From NCBI GenBank assembly GCA_000435835.1, contig FR883405.1:42274-106273 (forward strand): a stretch of DNA of 64,000 bases, written 5' to 3'. The position numbers and the translations under genes were made by a program. The notes beneath the pieces are model-generated. The model was not told the DNA's origin. It searched no databases and was given only the letters and a program-made list of their open reading frames with translations. Of this stretch, positions 28,716 through 37,795 are shown piece after piece. Each line of letters opens with the position of its first letter. Within the stretch, counting starts at the first letter, position 1. This DNA is from Clostridium sp. CAG:221 (GTDB lineage Bacteria; Bacillota; Clostridia; Clostridiales; Clostridiaceae).

Positions 28716-29759
28716 ATGAAGAGGAAGAATAAAAAGATATGTATTACAGCATTAGGAGTCTTATTGGCGTTTATTATATTGATGAAGATTTATCACAATT
28801 ATCGGCTTGTACAGGAAAAGAGGGAGTTAGAAGAGTATGGAGTGGGAGAAATTATAAATGTAGATGGAAAAGATATTAACGTATATCAAATAGGAAAACA
28901 AGATTCCCAGCAAACTATTGTTTATATACAAGGGCTAGGAAGTGGGGATACAATTATTTCAACAAGGCCACTTTTTGATAAACTAAAAAATGATTTTCAT
29001 ATCTATCTAATAGATCGTGCAGGGAATGGTATGAGCAGTGATACAAAAGCTGATAGAACAGTAGAGGAAATTGTAGAAGAATATCGTTTGGCATTGAAGC
29101 AAAGTAGTTCCAATAAAAAGTATATTTTAATGGCCCATTCTATAGGGGGAATGTATGCAGAATACTGGGCAAGTCTCTATCTAGATGAGGTTGAAGCTAT
29201 AATTTATTTAGATGCCACACCAGCTGAATGCTATGTAGAAGAAGGAAAACCTAAAGTTAGCACTCTAGCAATAGCTAAAGCAGAAAATATTTTTTGTAGC
29301 ACAGGACTACAGCGATTACTAGTTTCCAAAGATATGCTAATTGGTAAGGATGAAAATGATATTTATACTGATAAGGAAGAGGAATTACGGTTATCACTTA
29401 TGTATAGAAATACTTATTCAAGAGCAACATATTCTGAAATGAAACTTTATTATGATAATGCAAGAAAAGTGCTTAATAGCAGAGAAATTAAAGATATACT
29501 TAAATTATATATAGTAGCAAATAGTTATAATGGAGCTTATTTTGATAATGTCTATAAAGAGCGATTAAATAAGGAATATGATGGAGATAATGAGAAAATA
29601 GAAGAAAAAATAGAAAAAGGCAAGGAGCTTTTAACAGATAAGTTAGAATATATAGAAGCATTAGGGAATATAGATATAAAGTACGTTTCAGGTCCGCATG
29701 CGGTATATGAATATGCACCAAATGAAATTGCCGATGCGGTAATAAAATTTTTAAAGTAG
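28716..29759 (+). CDS. Membrane-anchored alpha/beta-hydrolase
   Basis: 347 residues: an N-terminal signal-anchor helix (about 8-24), then an alpha/beta-hydrolase fold with oxyanion segment YIQGLGSGD, nucleophile elbow AHSIGG (Ser near residue 142), and a late SGPHAVYEYAP segment holding the probable catalytic His. The enzyme is likely extracytoplasmic; substrate unknown. TAAGGAG precedes the ATG. A zinc-ribbon gene and a lipoprotein gene follow with gaps of 19 and 15 bases, suggesting an operon. Confidence 0.82.
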   Translation: MKRKNKKICITALGVLLAFIILMKIYHNYRLVQEKRELEEYGVGEIINVDGKDINVYQIGKQDSQQTIVYIQGLGSGDTIISTRPLFDKLKNDFHIYLIDRAGNGMSSDTKADRTVEEIVEEYRLALKQSSSNKKYILMAHSIGGMYAEYWASLYLDEVEAIIYLDATPAECYVEEGKPKVSTLAIAKAENIFCSTGLQRLLVSKDMLIGKDENDIYTDKEEELRLSLMYRNTYSRATYSEMKLYYDNARKVLNSREIKDILKLYIVANSYNGAYFDNVYKERLNKEYDGDNEKIEEKIEKGKELLTDKLEYIEALGNIDIKYVSGPHAVYEYAPNEIADAVIKFLK

Positions 29760-29778
29760 ATTTGGGGGTTATTGAAAT

Positions 29779-29976
29779 ATGAGGAAATGTATTAGATGTA
29801 CCCGTGAAATGGTCGAAAACCTTGATGTTAAGGTAGAGGGAGGTGCTTATGGACTTAAGATAACCAAGCAAGGCATATTTACAGATAATTTAGGTAAGGT
29901 AAGCTGTGCTGTATGTCCAAAATGTGGATATATTGAGTTTTATCTTAAGGATGTTTCAAAAATAAAACAAAAATAA
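29779..29976 (+). CDS. Small zinc-ribbon protein
   Basis: 65 residues with two Cys pairs, CIRC at the N-terminus and CPKC near residue 49, the pattern of a zinc ribbon, as in small proteins often labelled nucleic-acid binding. It sits in the probable operon between the hydrolase and lipoprotein genes. The ribosome site (GGGGG, 13 bases away) is weak. Confidence 0.65.
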   Translation: MRKCIRCTREMVENLDVKVEGGAYGLKITKQGIFTDNLGKVSCAVCPKCGYIEFYLKDVSKIKQK

Positions 29977-29991
29977 AGGAGTGATATTGAT

Positions 29992-30627
29992 ATGAAGAGA
30001 AAGATGCTGATATGTTTATCACTTTGTGCAGTTTTATTAATGTCTTGTTCTACTGGAAACTCAGATGGTTCCAATAAATCTACCGATGATAAGACAACAA
30101 TAAGTGAAAGTGAAAATTCTTCTACTGGTGAAAGTACAGAGATAGTTTCTAATGAAGATAATACAGAAAAGATTTCTGAGAATGTTGAAGGGACTGTTAC
30201 AATAGAGCAGCCAGTAAAAGAAGAAGAAACTTTACCAGATGATAATGAAATTGCTGATGAAAATATGAGTCAAAAGGTGAAAGATTATATTCTTCTTGGA
30301 CAAGTGGAAAAGCCAGCGGCAGAACAGTTGAAATGGAATGCAAGATTCCTTGAAGAAGTTGATATAGATTCACTTTATAATGAATATGTAGCTAATGGAG
30401 GAAATGCAGTAGATGTAGAAGCTGTAGCTAAGTACGTTACTGAAAATGCACCAATTCCAAGTAACTGGCAAGAAATGTTTAAAAAAGAAATAAATAGCAC
30501 TTATGGAGAAAAAATAAGTAAAGTAGAATATTTAGAAGGTGACTTGTACACTGCATATGTTATAAAGGATGGAAAAGAAGTTCCTTACGTTACAGTAAAT
30601 GCAAGAACAGGGTATTTTCATGGATAA
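29992..30627 (+). CDS. Lipoprotein of unknown function
   Basis: 211 residues with a signal peptide and lipobox LLMSC (lipid on Cys19). A Ser/Thr/Glu-rich low-complexity linker (20-95) leads to a C-terminal domain (about 100-211) that I do not recognise. AAAGGAGTGAT stands upstream of the ATG. Last gene of the probable hydrolase operon; a terminator follows directly. Confidence 0.75.
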   Translation: MKRKMLICLSLCAVLLMSCSTGNSDGSNKSTDDKTTISESENSSTGESTEIVSNEDNTEKISENVEGTVTIEQPVKEEETLPDDNEIADENMSQKVKDYILLGQVEKPAAEQLKWNARFLEEVDIDSLYNEYVANGGNAVDVEAVAKYVTENAPIPSNWQEMFKKEINSTYGEKISKVEYLEGDLYTAYVIKDGKEVPYVTVNARTGYFHG

Positions 30628-30635
30628 AGAAGAAG

Positions 30636-30661
30636 CAGCAGTAGAAATACTGCTGTTTTTT
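30636..30661 (+). terminator. Intrinsic terminator
   Basis: Perfect 8-bp stem CAGCAGTA/TACTGCTG, four-base loop, six T. Confidence 0.8.
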
Positions 30662-30720
30662 GTATATAATAAATGTAATAAATGATAATTATTTCAAAAT
30701 AATAACAGAGGTGAGTTTTA

Positions 30721-31221
30721 ATGAATTACTATATAAGACAAGCTGTAGCAGAAGATTATGATGACATAAACAGTCTTATAAAAGATATACATAATATTGA
30801 ATATGATAATAGACCGGATGTATATTTAGATGAAGACAATAAAAATGGTAGAGATCATTTTATTGCTTTTATTAATGAAGGCAATAATAAGGTATTTGTG
30901 GCAGAAAATAGAGAAGAAAATGAATTAGTGGCTTATGCCATATTAAAAATTGTATCATCAAGGAACATTAATAGAAATAATGGTAAAATAGCGTTCTTAG
31001 ATTCCTTTGCTATAAAGGAAAAGTATAAATCAGCAGGTATTGGAAATAAGTTCTTTAATCACATTGTTAATTTTGTGCGAAAGGAAAAGGCAGTAGCTTT
31101 TCAAATGACTATATGGGAATTTAATAAGTATGCCGTTGAGTTTTATGAAAGGCTTGGACTTAGCATTAAAGAACCTGAAATGGAGCTAAGTTTATATTTA
31201 GAGGAGGAAATATCAATTTAG
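30721..31221 (+). CDS. GNAT-family N-acetyltransferase
   Basis: 166 residues. FLDSFAIKEKYKSAGIGNKFF (about 96-116) is the core strand and acetyl-CoA loop, in which the usual Q/RxxGxG/A reads KSAGIG; YAVEFYERLGL is the terminal motif. Acceptor unknown. GAGGTGA precedes the ATG. The gene's last codons form the left arm of the following terminator-like hairpin. Confidence 0.82.
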   Translation: MNYYIRQAVAEDYDDINSLIKDIHNIEYDNRPDVYLDEDNKNGRDHFIAFINEGNNKVFVAENREENELVAYAILKIVSSRNINRNNGKIAFLDSFAIKEKYKSAGIGNKFFNHIVNFVRKEKAVAFQMTIWEFNKYAVEFYERLGLSIKEPEMELSLYLEEEISI

Positions 31222-31236
31222 GTACTTCCTCTTTTT
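31200..31236 (+). terminator. Weak intrinsic terminator overlapping a gene end
   Basis: AGAGGA (inside the last codons of the acetyltransferase gene) pairs with TCCTCT, followed by five T. Confidence 0.45.
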
Positions 31237-31307
31237 AGTATATTTAAGAAAGAATGATAGATAATATATAGAGAATAATACTAGGGATAATAATAGAGGT
31301 AATATTT

Positions 31308-32495
31308 ATGTCATATGTAAACTTTAAAGAAGAAAAATTTAAAACAGAAAATCAATTAAAAGTACGAAGGGAAAACAATGCACATATAATTAAAAATCTT
31401 ACAGAACATAAAGAAAGCTTAAATATTGAATATGATAAAAAATATAGTTTTAGAAACATTACTGATAGGGTTATTAATAATTCTAAAACACTAAAAGAAG
31501 ATGAATTTTTAGAAATAGCCAATGAAACAATTATATGTGCTAGGTTTATCAATTGTAAGTTTTATAATATTAAGTTTAAGGAATGTAATTTTTATGGATG
31601 TATTTTTGAAAATTGTGATTTTAGTGGAGGTGGAGTAATATTTGAAAATTGTACTTTAGTTAAAGTGGAAACAGAAAAGACTCCATCGTTAAATGTTAAG
31701 GAAAATTTATCTTGTGAATTTATAAATTGTAATATGTATGTAAAATTTCAAGGCTCTGATATTTCATATTTGATAATAGAAGATTCCCTTATAAAAAATA
31801 CTATCTTAGAACTTACTAATATGAGAAGCATAATAATTAATAAGTGCAATATTGATAAGATGGAAATAGTAGATAGTGATCTTAGTGGTGGGAAATTTTT
31901 AAATAATTATATGATTGATTTTAGCTTCAATGATAATCTTAAAACAAAAATGGATGAAAAAACATTTTTTGATAAGATTACTTTAAAATATAACAATAGA
32001 GATGAATACGAGGGTATATATGAAATATATGAAAATATCGCTGATAAATTTAAAGATAATAATTTAAAAAATAATTTTGGTGAATATTATTATTTATGTA
32101 GAAACGTTCAAAGAAAATCATTAAAAATAGTACCTAAGTTTTTTTCATATATTAATTGGATTGCTACAGGATATGGTGAAAGGGTTTTAGCACCATTTAT
32201 AACATCTCTAATTATAATTATTATTTGTGCAATAGCATATTTAGTAGTGGGAATTGATATTGAAGATAATATGGTAAGATATGGATTGCATACTATAAAA
32301 AATTTTGATATAAAAACTTTTATATTTGATTTTAATGAAGCATTTACCTTAAGTGTAGGGATGTTTGCAGGGGTAGGAGTAGTTAATTGTATTCCTGGTG
32401 CTTATGGCTACGTTATTGCAAATATTGAGATGATACTAGGATTTATTATGATGGGAATAGCAATTGGAATTTTAACTAGAAGGTTTGTTAGATAA
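31308..32495 (+). CDS. Pentapeptide-repeat protein fused to a two-helix ion-channel-like module
   Basis: 395 residues. Residues about 75-215 carry irregular pentapeptide-like repeats (ARFINCKFYNIKFKECNFYG, IFENCDFSGG), a right-handed beta-helix. A charged linker leads to a membrane helix (295-316), a re-entrant-like segment (FTLSVGMFAGVG, about 345-356) and a second helix (368-390) ending RRF. The end resembles Ion_trans_2 channels, where this position normally reads TVGYGD; here the K+ filter is not conserved. A channel or a membrane sensor of unknown specificity is inferred. GAGGTAA precedes the ATG. Monocistronic. Confidence 0.7.
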   Translation: MSYVNFKEEKFKTENQLKVRRENNAHIIKNLTEHKESLNIEYDKKYSFRNITDRVINNSKTLKEDEFLEIANETIICARFINCKFYNIKFKECNFYGCIFENCDFSGGGVIFENCTLVKVETEKTPSLNVKENLSCEFINCNMYVKFQGSDISYLIIEDSLIKNTILELTNMRSIIINKCNIDKMEIVDSDLSGGKFLNNYMIDFSFNDNLKTKMDEKTFFDKITLKYNNRDEYEGIYEIYENIADKFKDNNLKNNFGEYYYLCRNVQRKSLKIVPKFFSYINWIATGYGERVLAPFITSLIIIIICAIAYLVVGIDIEDNMVRYGLHTIKNFDIKTFIFDFNEAFTLSVGMFAGVGVVNCIPGAYGYVIANIEMILGFIMMGIAIGILTRRFVR

Positions 32496-32500
32496 AAAAG

Positions 32501-32541
32501 AAAAAAGATTAATTATCTAAAAATGATAATTAATCTTTTTT
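32501..32541 (+). terminator. Intrinsic terminator, perfect 17-bp stem
   Basis: AAAAAAGATTAATTATC pairs with its exact complement around a 7-base loop; symmetric, so possibly active in both directions. Confidence 0.85.
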
Positions 32542-32624
32542 ATTTGATTTATCATTTTTTATTATAGTTTATGACAGAAGAAAATTTATAATATATAATA
32601 AGGTTAAATTATAAAGGATGTGAT

Positions 32625-35366
32625 ATGGAGATGGGTTCAAATAAATGTACTTTAAGAAAAGAAATTAAAAATGAAATAGCAAAATACATAGACAATGAAT
32701 TTATGAATGAAACCATGAAGGAAATTGTTAATTACATAAAGACAACCAGTAAGGTTGTAATTGATGACTCTAATTATGATGAAAGTGATATAGACTCTAG
32801 AGTGGAATTAAAAGATAATGGAGCTTTTAATATCCATGATTATATGTATGTGAAGGACTTTCTTTATGAATTATCTTGGGAAGGTTCATATGTTGAAGTT
32901 TTAGAAGAAGATGAAGATACTATTGAAGGTAAAAAAGTGTTTAAGTATGAAGGCAAGGATATAGCTACTGTTATATATGAAAAAGTAGATGCTATCATGG
33001 AAACAAAGAAAGGTAAGCTATATAAAGAATTTAAAAAGAGATATACTGAAGAATATCTTTTTAATAGTGTTAGGTGGTATAAGAGAAGCCGTGAAGGTAA
33101 AATTTATTATGATATAGATTTAGAAGAAATAAGTGATGATAAAAAAAGAAGCTTACAAGAAATGATAAAGACTGAGGTAGGAAATGCCTTTAAAAGCAGA
33201 TGGGGAAGTCCTGTAGCAAGTAAAGTGTCTTCACTAGAAGATAAATTGCTTTTAGATATATATGAAAGAGGATGCAGTCTTTTAGGAGTAGAAAATGAAT
33301 ATTATATAGAATTTGTAAGTGAAGATAATAGCTATAATGAAGAAGCTCTAATAAAACTTATGGAAAAGAATGTTAAAGAAGCTGTTTCAATGGCTAAAGG
33401 TATCAATAGACTTAAGGTTAAGGTTATTAATTCCATTGATAGTAAGCTTGATAATCTTATTAATATGAAGATTTATAAAACTGAAGATCATATGAATTTA
33501 TTCTTAGAAAATGCTAGAGAAATGGTCTTTGGCTATTATAAAAGCGTAAATTTAAAAGGATTTAGAAATCAACTTATATATAAGGAAGATAAAATTAAGC
33601 AGATAATAAGAAGAATAGCTATAGTTGAAAATATCATATACAATAATTATTTAGAGAAAAATGAAAATGCACCATCATTGGAAGAAATGGAAGAGTTTAA
33701 GGAGTGTATTCCATGGATATGCTTAAAAGGGTTAGTATGGGCATCAGAAAATATTTATATTAAAAATAAAGCAAAAGATGAAATTAAAGAAATAATTTTA
33801 GATAATCCGATAGATGAATATAAAGAAACAAGACGTATGAAAAGACACTTTTATCTTCATGTTGGTGAAACTAATACAGGTAAAACTTATTCAAGTATTA
33901 AAAGGCTCATGGAAGCTGAAAGTGGAGTGTATTTAGCACCACTTAGATTGTTAGCCTTAGAAATTCAAGATAAGCTTAATAGTGAAAATATAGCTTGTTC
34001 TCTTTTAACAGGAGAAGAAGAGGACATCATTACTTATGCTTATCATGTATCATCTACCATTGAAAAATTACAATTAGGCACGCCTTATGATGTATGTGTC
34101 ATTGATGAAGCACAAATGATTGCTGACAACCAAAGAGGTTGGGCATGGACGAGAGCTATAATTGGAGTATTAGCACCGGAAGTGCATATTTGTATGGCAC
34201 CAGAAGCACTTGATATAGTAATTAAGCTAATAAAAGATTGTGATGACACATATGAAGTTATACGTCATAAAAGAGATACTGAATTAATTGTTGAAGATAA
34301 GAAGTTTAATTTGGAGAGAGATGTTAAAAAAGGTGATGCTTTAGTTGTATTTGGAAAGAAAAAAGCTTTGGCAGTTTCTGCACAATTGCTTAATAATAAC
34401 ATAAAGACAAGTATTATTTATGGCTCGCTACCATATTCCACAAGAAAAAAGCAGTTTGATAGATTTTTAAGTGGTGAAACTGAAGTAATAGTATGTACAG
34501 ATGCCATAGGTATGGGAGTGAATTTACCTATAAAACGTATTGTATTTTTAGAAACTAGAAAGTATGATGGAGTGTCCATGAGAAAATTAAGGGTATCTGA
34601 AATAAAACAGATAGCTGGTAGAGCAGGACGTAAAGGTATTTACGATAAAGGCTATGTTGCAACAACCAAGGACATTGATCTTATAAGAGATGCATTAAAA
34701 GCAAAGCCAAAGAAAATTGAAAAGTGTTATGTTGGCATTCCAGAGTCGCTAATAAATATTGATATAGATATCATAGATGCATTAAAGACTTGGAGTTCTA
34801 TGTCACTGAAAGGTTTCTATGAAAAAACTGATATTACAAGAATTATTTATCTTTTAAATAGACTTAAAAAGTTGGATATAGATGTATCTAATGAGGATAT
34901 CATTAAGATGGCAACAATTCCCTTTGAAGAAAATAATAAGACAGTTTTTGCTTTGTGGGAAGAATATTGCATGATGTATAGTGCTGGTGCAGTAAATTTA
35001 ATGAAACCAACATTAAAGAAAAATGCCAGTGCAAAAAAAGAGCTTGATGAGCTAGAAAGTTATTATAAATCACTGGATTTAAATTATTCCTTTGGTAAGA
35101 ATTTTAATATGATGATTAATAATAGATTTATTTGCAGTGAAAAAGAAAATACAGCAAATAAGATAAATGAATTACTTTTAACAAACCTTCTTGATCATGA
35201 AAGAGTATGTATAGGTTGTGGTAAGAAACTATCTTGGGATTATCCAAGCGATAGATGTAGAATGTGTAAAATAATAAATGATTCTAAAAAAGAAAGATAT
35301 GATTATAGATTTAGAGAAAGAAGACATGCAGACTATAGAAAAAATAGACGCAGAAGAAGATATTAA
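32625..35366 (+). CDS. SUV3-like superfamily 2 RNA/DNA helicase
   Basis: 913 residues. The first 400 form a charged region without a recognised domain. The helicase core follows: Walker A GETNTGKT (about 413-420), APLRLLALEI (Ia), LTGEE, DEAQ near 493 within IDEAQMIADNQRGWAWTRA, YGSLP, TDAIGMGVNLP and QIAGRAGRKG near 660. These match mitochondrial Suv3 helicases closely. A C-terminal zinc knuckle (CIGCGKKLSWDY...CRMC, near 861-880) and a basic Arg-rich tail end the protein. Suv3 unwinds RNA and partners with nucleases in mitochondria; the bacterial role is not established. topB starts 57 bases later, so co-transcription is likely. Confidence 0.85.
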   Translation: MEMGSNKCTLRKEIKNEIAKYIDNEFMNETMKEIVNYIKTTSKVVIDDSNYDESDIDSRVELKDNGAFNIHDYMYVKDFLYELSWEGSYVEVLEEDEDTIEGKKVFKYEGKDIATVIYEKVDAIMETKKGKLYKEFKKRYTEEYLFNSVRWYKRSREGKIYYDIDLEEISDDKKRSLQEMIKTEVGNAFKSRWGSPVASKVSSLEDKLLLDIYERGCSLLGVENEYYIEFVSEDNSYNEEALIKLMEKNVKEAVSMAKGINRLKVKVINSIDSKLDNLINMKIYKTEDHMNLFLENAREMVFGYYKSVNLKGFRNQLIYKEDKIKQIIRRIAIVENIIYNNYLEKNENAPSLEEMEEFKECIPWICLKGLVWASENIYIKNKAKDEIKEIILDNPIDEYKETRRMKRHFYLHVGETNTGKTYSSIKRLMEAESGVYLAPLRLLALEIQDKLNSENIACSLLTGEEEDIITYAYHVSSTIEKLQLGTPYDVCVIDEAQMIADNQRGWAWTRAIIGVLAPEVHICMAPEALDIVIKLIKDCDDTYEVIRHKRDTELIVEDKKFNLERDVKKGDALVVFGKKKALAVSAQLLNNNIKTSIIYGSLPYSTRKKQFDRFLSGETEVIVCTDAIGMGVNLPIKRIVFLETRKYDGVSMRKLRVSEIKQIAGRAGRKGIYDKGYVATTKDIDLIRDALKAKPKKIEKCYVGIPESLINIDIDIIDALKTWSSMSLKGFYEKTDITRIIYLLNRLKKLDIDVSNEDIIKMATIPFEENNKTVFALWEEYCMMYSAGAVNLMKPTLKKNASAKKELDELESYYKSLDLNYSFGKNFNMMINNRFICSEKENTANKINELLLTNLLDHERVCIGCGKKLSWDYPSDRCRMCKIINDSKKERYDYRFRERRHADYRKNRRRRRY

Positions 35367-35423
35367 TACTGATAAAATGTTATATGATATAATAAAGTAA
35401 AACTACAATGAAGAGGTAAAAAT

Positions 35424-37622
35424 ATGAGTAAAATATTAGTTTTAGCTGAAAAACCTTCAGTAGGAAGAGATTTAGCAAGAGTATTAAAGTGTAATCAAAA
35501 TAAAGGTTCATATATAGAAGGAAACAAGTATATAGTTACTTGGGCAATGGGACACTTAGTTGGACTTATGGATCCAGAAGGATATGATAATAAATATAAA
35601 GAATGGAAGATGGAAACACTACCAATGCTACCAAAGTATATGAAGCTTACTGTGCTTAAAAAAACTGCTAAACAGTATAATGAAGTTAAAAAGCTTATGA
35701 ACAGAGGCGATGTTAGTGAAATAGTTATTGCCACAGATGCAGGAAGAGAAGGTGAGCTTGTAGCTAGATGGATTATTGAAAAGGCAGGAGTTAATAAGCC
35801 ACTTAAAAGATTATGGATTTCATCACAAACTGATAAAGCTATCTTAGATGGTTTTAAAAATTTAAAGCCAGGCAGTGACTATGACAATTTATATAAAGCA
35901 GCTGTTTGTAGAGCAGAGGCAGATTGGCTAGTAGGTTTAAATGTGACTAGAGCCTTAACTTGTAAGCATAATGCTCAATTATCAGCAGGTAGAGTTCAAT
36001 CTCCAACACTTGCCATGATAGTTAATAGAGAAGAAGAAATTAGAAGTTTTAAGCCTAAAACATATTATACTTTAGGGGCTAATGCCAATGGATATAAATT
36101 ATCATGGGTTAACAAGGATAATAAGCCAAGAATATTTGATGAAGAATTTGCTAAGAAAATTGAAGGAAAGCTAAGAAATGCTGAAGGACAAATTGTAAAT
36201 ATCGTAGAAGCTAATAAAAAGAAATATTCACCAGCTTTATATGATTTAACTGAACTTCAAAGAGATGCCAATAAGATATGGGGATATTCAGCAAAGCAAA
36301 CTTTAAGCATAATGCAAAGACTTTATGAAAATTATAAGATATTAACTTATCCAAGAACTGATTCAAGATATATAACCACTGATATAGTTGCAACTATTCC
36401 AGATAGATTAAAAGCTATTGCCATTGGTGAGTATAGAGCCACAGCTGATGCACTATTAAAAACTAAGATAAATGGTCATAAGGGATTTGTAGATAATTCT
36501 AAGGTAAGTGATCACCATGCCATTATTCCTACAGAACAAAAGCCAAATTTAGCATTACTTTCTTCAGAAGAAAGAAAAATTTATGATTTAGTGGTGAAGA
36601 GATTCTTAAGCGTAATGCTTCCACCATTTGAATATGTGCAAACTACCATTGAAGCAAATGTAGAAGGTGAAAGACTTATTGCTAAAGGTAAAGTGGTTAA
36701 ATCAAAGGGGTGGAAAAAGTTATATGATCATTTAGAAGAAGATAACTGCGAAGATGATATAAAAGAGCAAGTACTTCCTAAAGTAAATAAAGGTGATAAA
36801 GTTAGTTTAACTAAGATTGAATTAAAGACAGGTCAAACTAAAGCACCAGCAAGATTTACCGAAGCTACACTTTTATCAGCTATGGAAAATCCTCATAAGT
36901 ATATTAATGTAGGAAAAGAAGCAGCTAAGACTTTAGGTGAAACAGGTGGTCTTGGAACAGTTGCCACAAGAGCTGATATTATTGAAAAGCTATGTAATTC
37001 TTTTGTTATAGAAAAGAAAGGTAAAGAAATAGTACCTACTTCAAAAGGAAAGCAACTTATAGAGCTTGTACCAGCTGATTTAAAATCACCACTTTTAACA
37101 GCTAAATGGGAAAAGCAGCTTGATGAAATAGCTAAAGGTAAGAGAAATGATCATGGATTTATTAAAGATATGAAAAATTATTCTGTGGCTTTAGTGGAAG
37201 ATGTTAAGAGTGCTAATTCTAAATTTGTTCATGATAATAAAACAGGTAAGAAATGCCCTAACTGTGGTAAATACCTATTAGAAGTTAAAGGTAAAAATGG
37301 CACAATGAATGTTTGCCAAGATAGAGAATGTGGTTATAGAGAAAGTGTATCTAGAATTACCAATGCAAGATGTCCTGAATGTAAGAAGAAATTAGAAATT
37401 AGAGGACAAGGTGAAGGAAAGATATACGTTTGTACAGGAACTAATTGTAACTTTAGAGAAAAAGCATCTTCCTTTGAAAAAAGATTTGATAAAAAGGGAA
37501 AAGTAGATAAAAGAGAAACTCAAAGAATCATGGCTAAGATGAAAAAAGAAGCAGAAAAGGAAGCAATGGAGGATAATCCATTTGCAGCTTTACTTGGCAA
37601 TATGAAATTTGATAATAAGTAA
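35424..37622 (+). CDS. topB: DNA topoisomerase III
   Basis: 732 residues of type IA topoisomerase: an N-terminal Toprim domain with ILVLAEKPSVGRDLA and ATDAGREGELVARW, and the active-site Tyr in LTYPRTDSRY (near residue 309). Two C-terminal four-Cys zinc ribbons follow (CPNCGKYL...CQDREC and CPECKKKL...CTGTNC). It decatenates DNA by single-strand passage. GAAGAGGT gives the start. Its place directly after a SUV3-like helicase recalls helicase/topoisomerase III partnerships such as RecQ-Top3, but a joint function is inference. Confidence 0.95.
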   Translation: MSKILVLAEKPSVGRDLARVLKCNQNKGSYIEGNKYIVTWAMGHLVGLMDPEGYDNKYKEWKMETLPMLPKYMKLTVLKKTAKQYNEVKKLMNRGDVSEIVIATDAGREGELVARWIIEKAGVNKPLKRLWISSQTDKAILDGFKNLKPGSDYDNLYKAAVCRAEADWLVGLNVTRALTCKHNAQLSAGRVQSPTLAMIVNREEEIRSFKPKTYYTLGANANGYKLSWVNKDNKPRIFDEEFAKKIEGKLRNAEGQIVNIVEANKKKYSPALYDLTELQRDANKIWGYSAKQTLSIMQRLYENYKILTYPRTDSRYITTDIVATIPDRLKAIAIGEYRATADALLKTKINGHKGFVDNSKVSDHHAIIPTEQKPNLALLSSEERKIYDLVVKRFLSVMLPPFEYVQTTIEANVEGERLIAKGKVVKSKGWKKLYDHLEEDNCEDDIKEQVLPKVNKGDKVSLTKIELKTGQTKAPARFTEATLLSAMENPHKYINVGKEAAKTLGETGGLGTVATRADIIEKLCNSFVIEKKGKEIVPTSKGKQLIELVPADLKSPLLTAKWEKQLDEIAKGKRNDHGFIKDMKNYSVALVEDVKSANSKFVHDNKTGKKCPNCGKYLLEVKGKNGTMNVCQDRECGYRESVSRITNARCPECKKKLEIRGQGEGKIYVCTGTNCNFREKASSFEKRFDKKGKVDKRETQRIMAKMKKEAEKEAMEDNPFAALLGNMKFDNK

Positions 37623-37672
37623 ATTTAAAGATATAGAATTAAAAATAGGAAGTTAAAAAAGTTTTAATTAAA

Positions 37673-37702
37673 TTGACAAAATATATAAAAAATACTTAAT
37701 AT
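37673..37702 (+). promoter_or_regulatory. Promoter of the diguanylate cyclase gene
   Basis: TTGACA, 18 bases, TAATAT, giving a leader of about 87 bases before the ATG at 37796. Confidence 0.6.
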
Positions 37703-37795
37703 TATACAAAGATTATACGAAAATAATAATATGTTAAATAATAGAAGAAAGGATAATGTATAATAATAAGTTTAAAGTAGTTATACAGGATAAAT

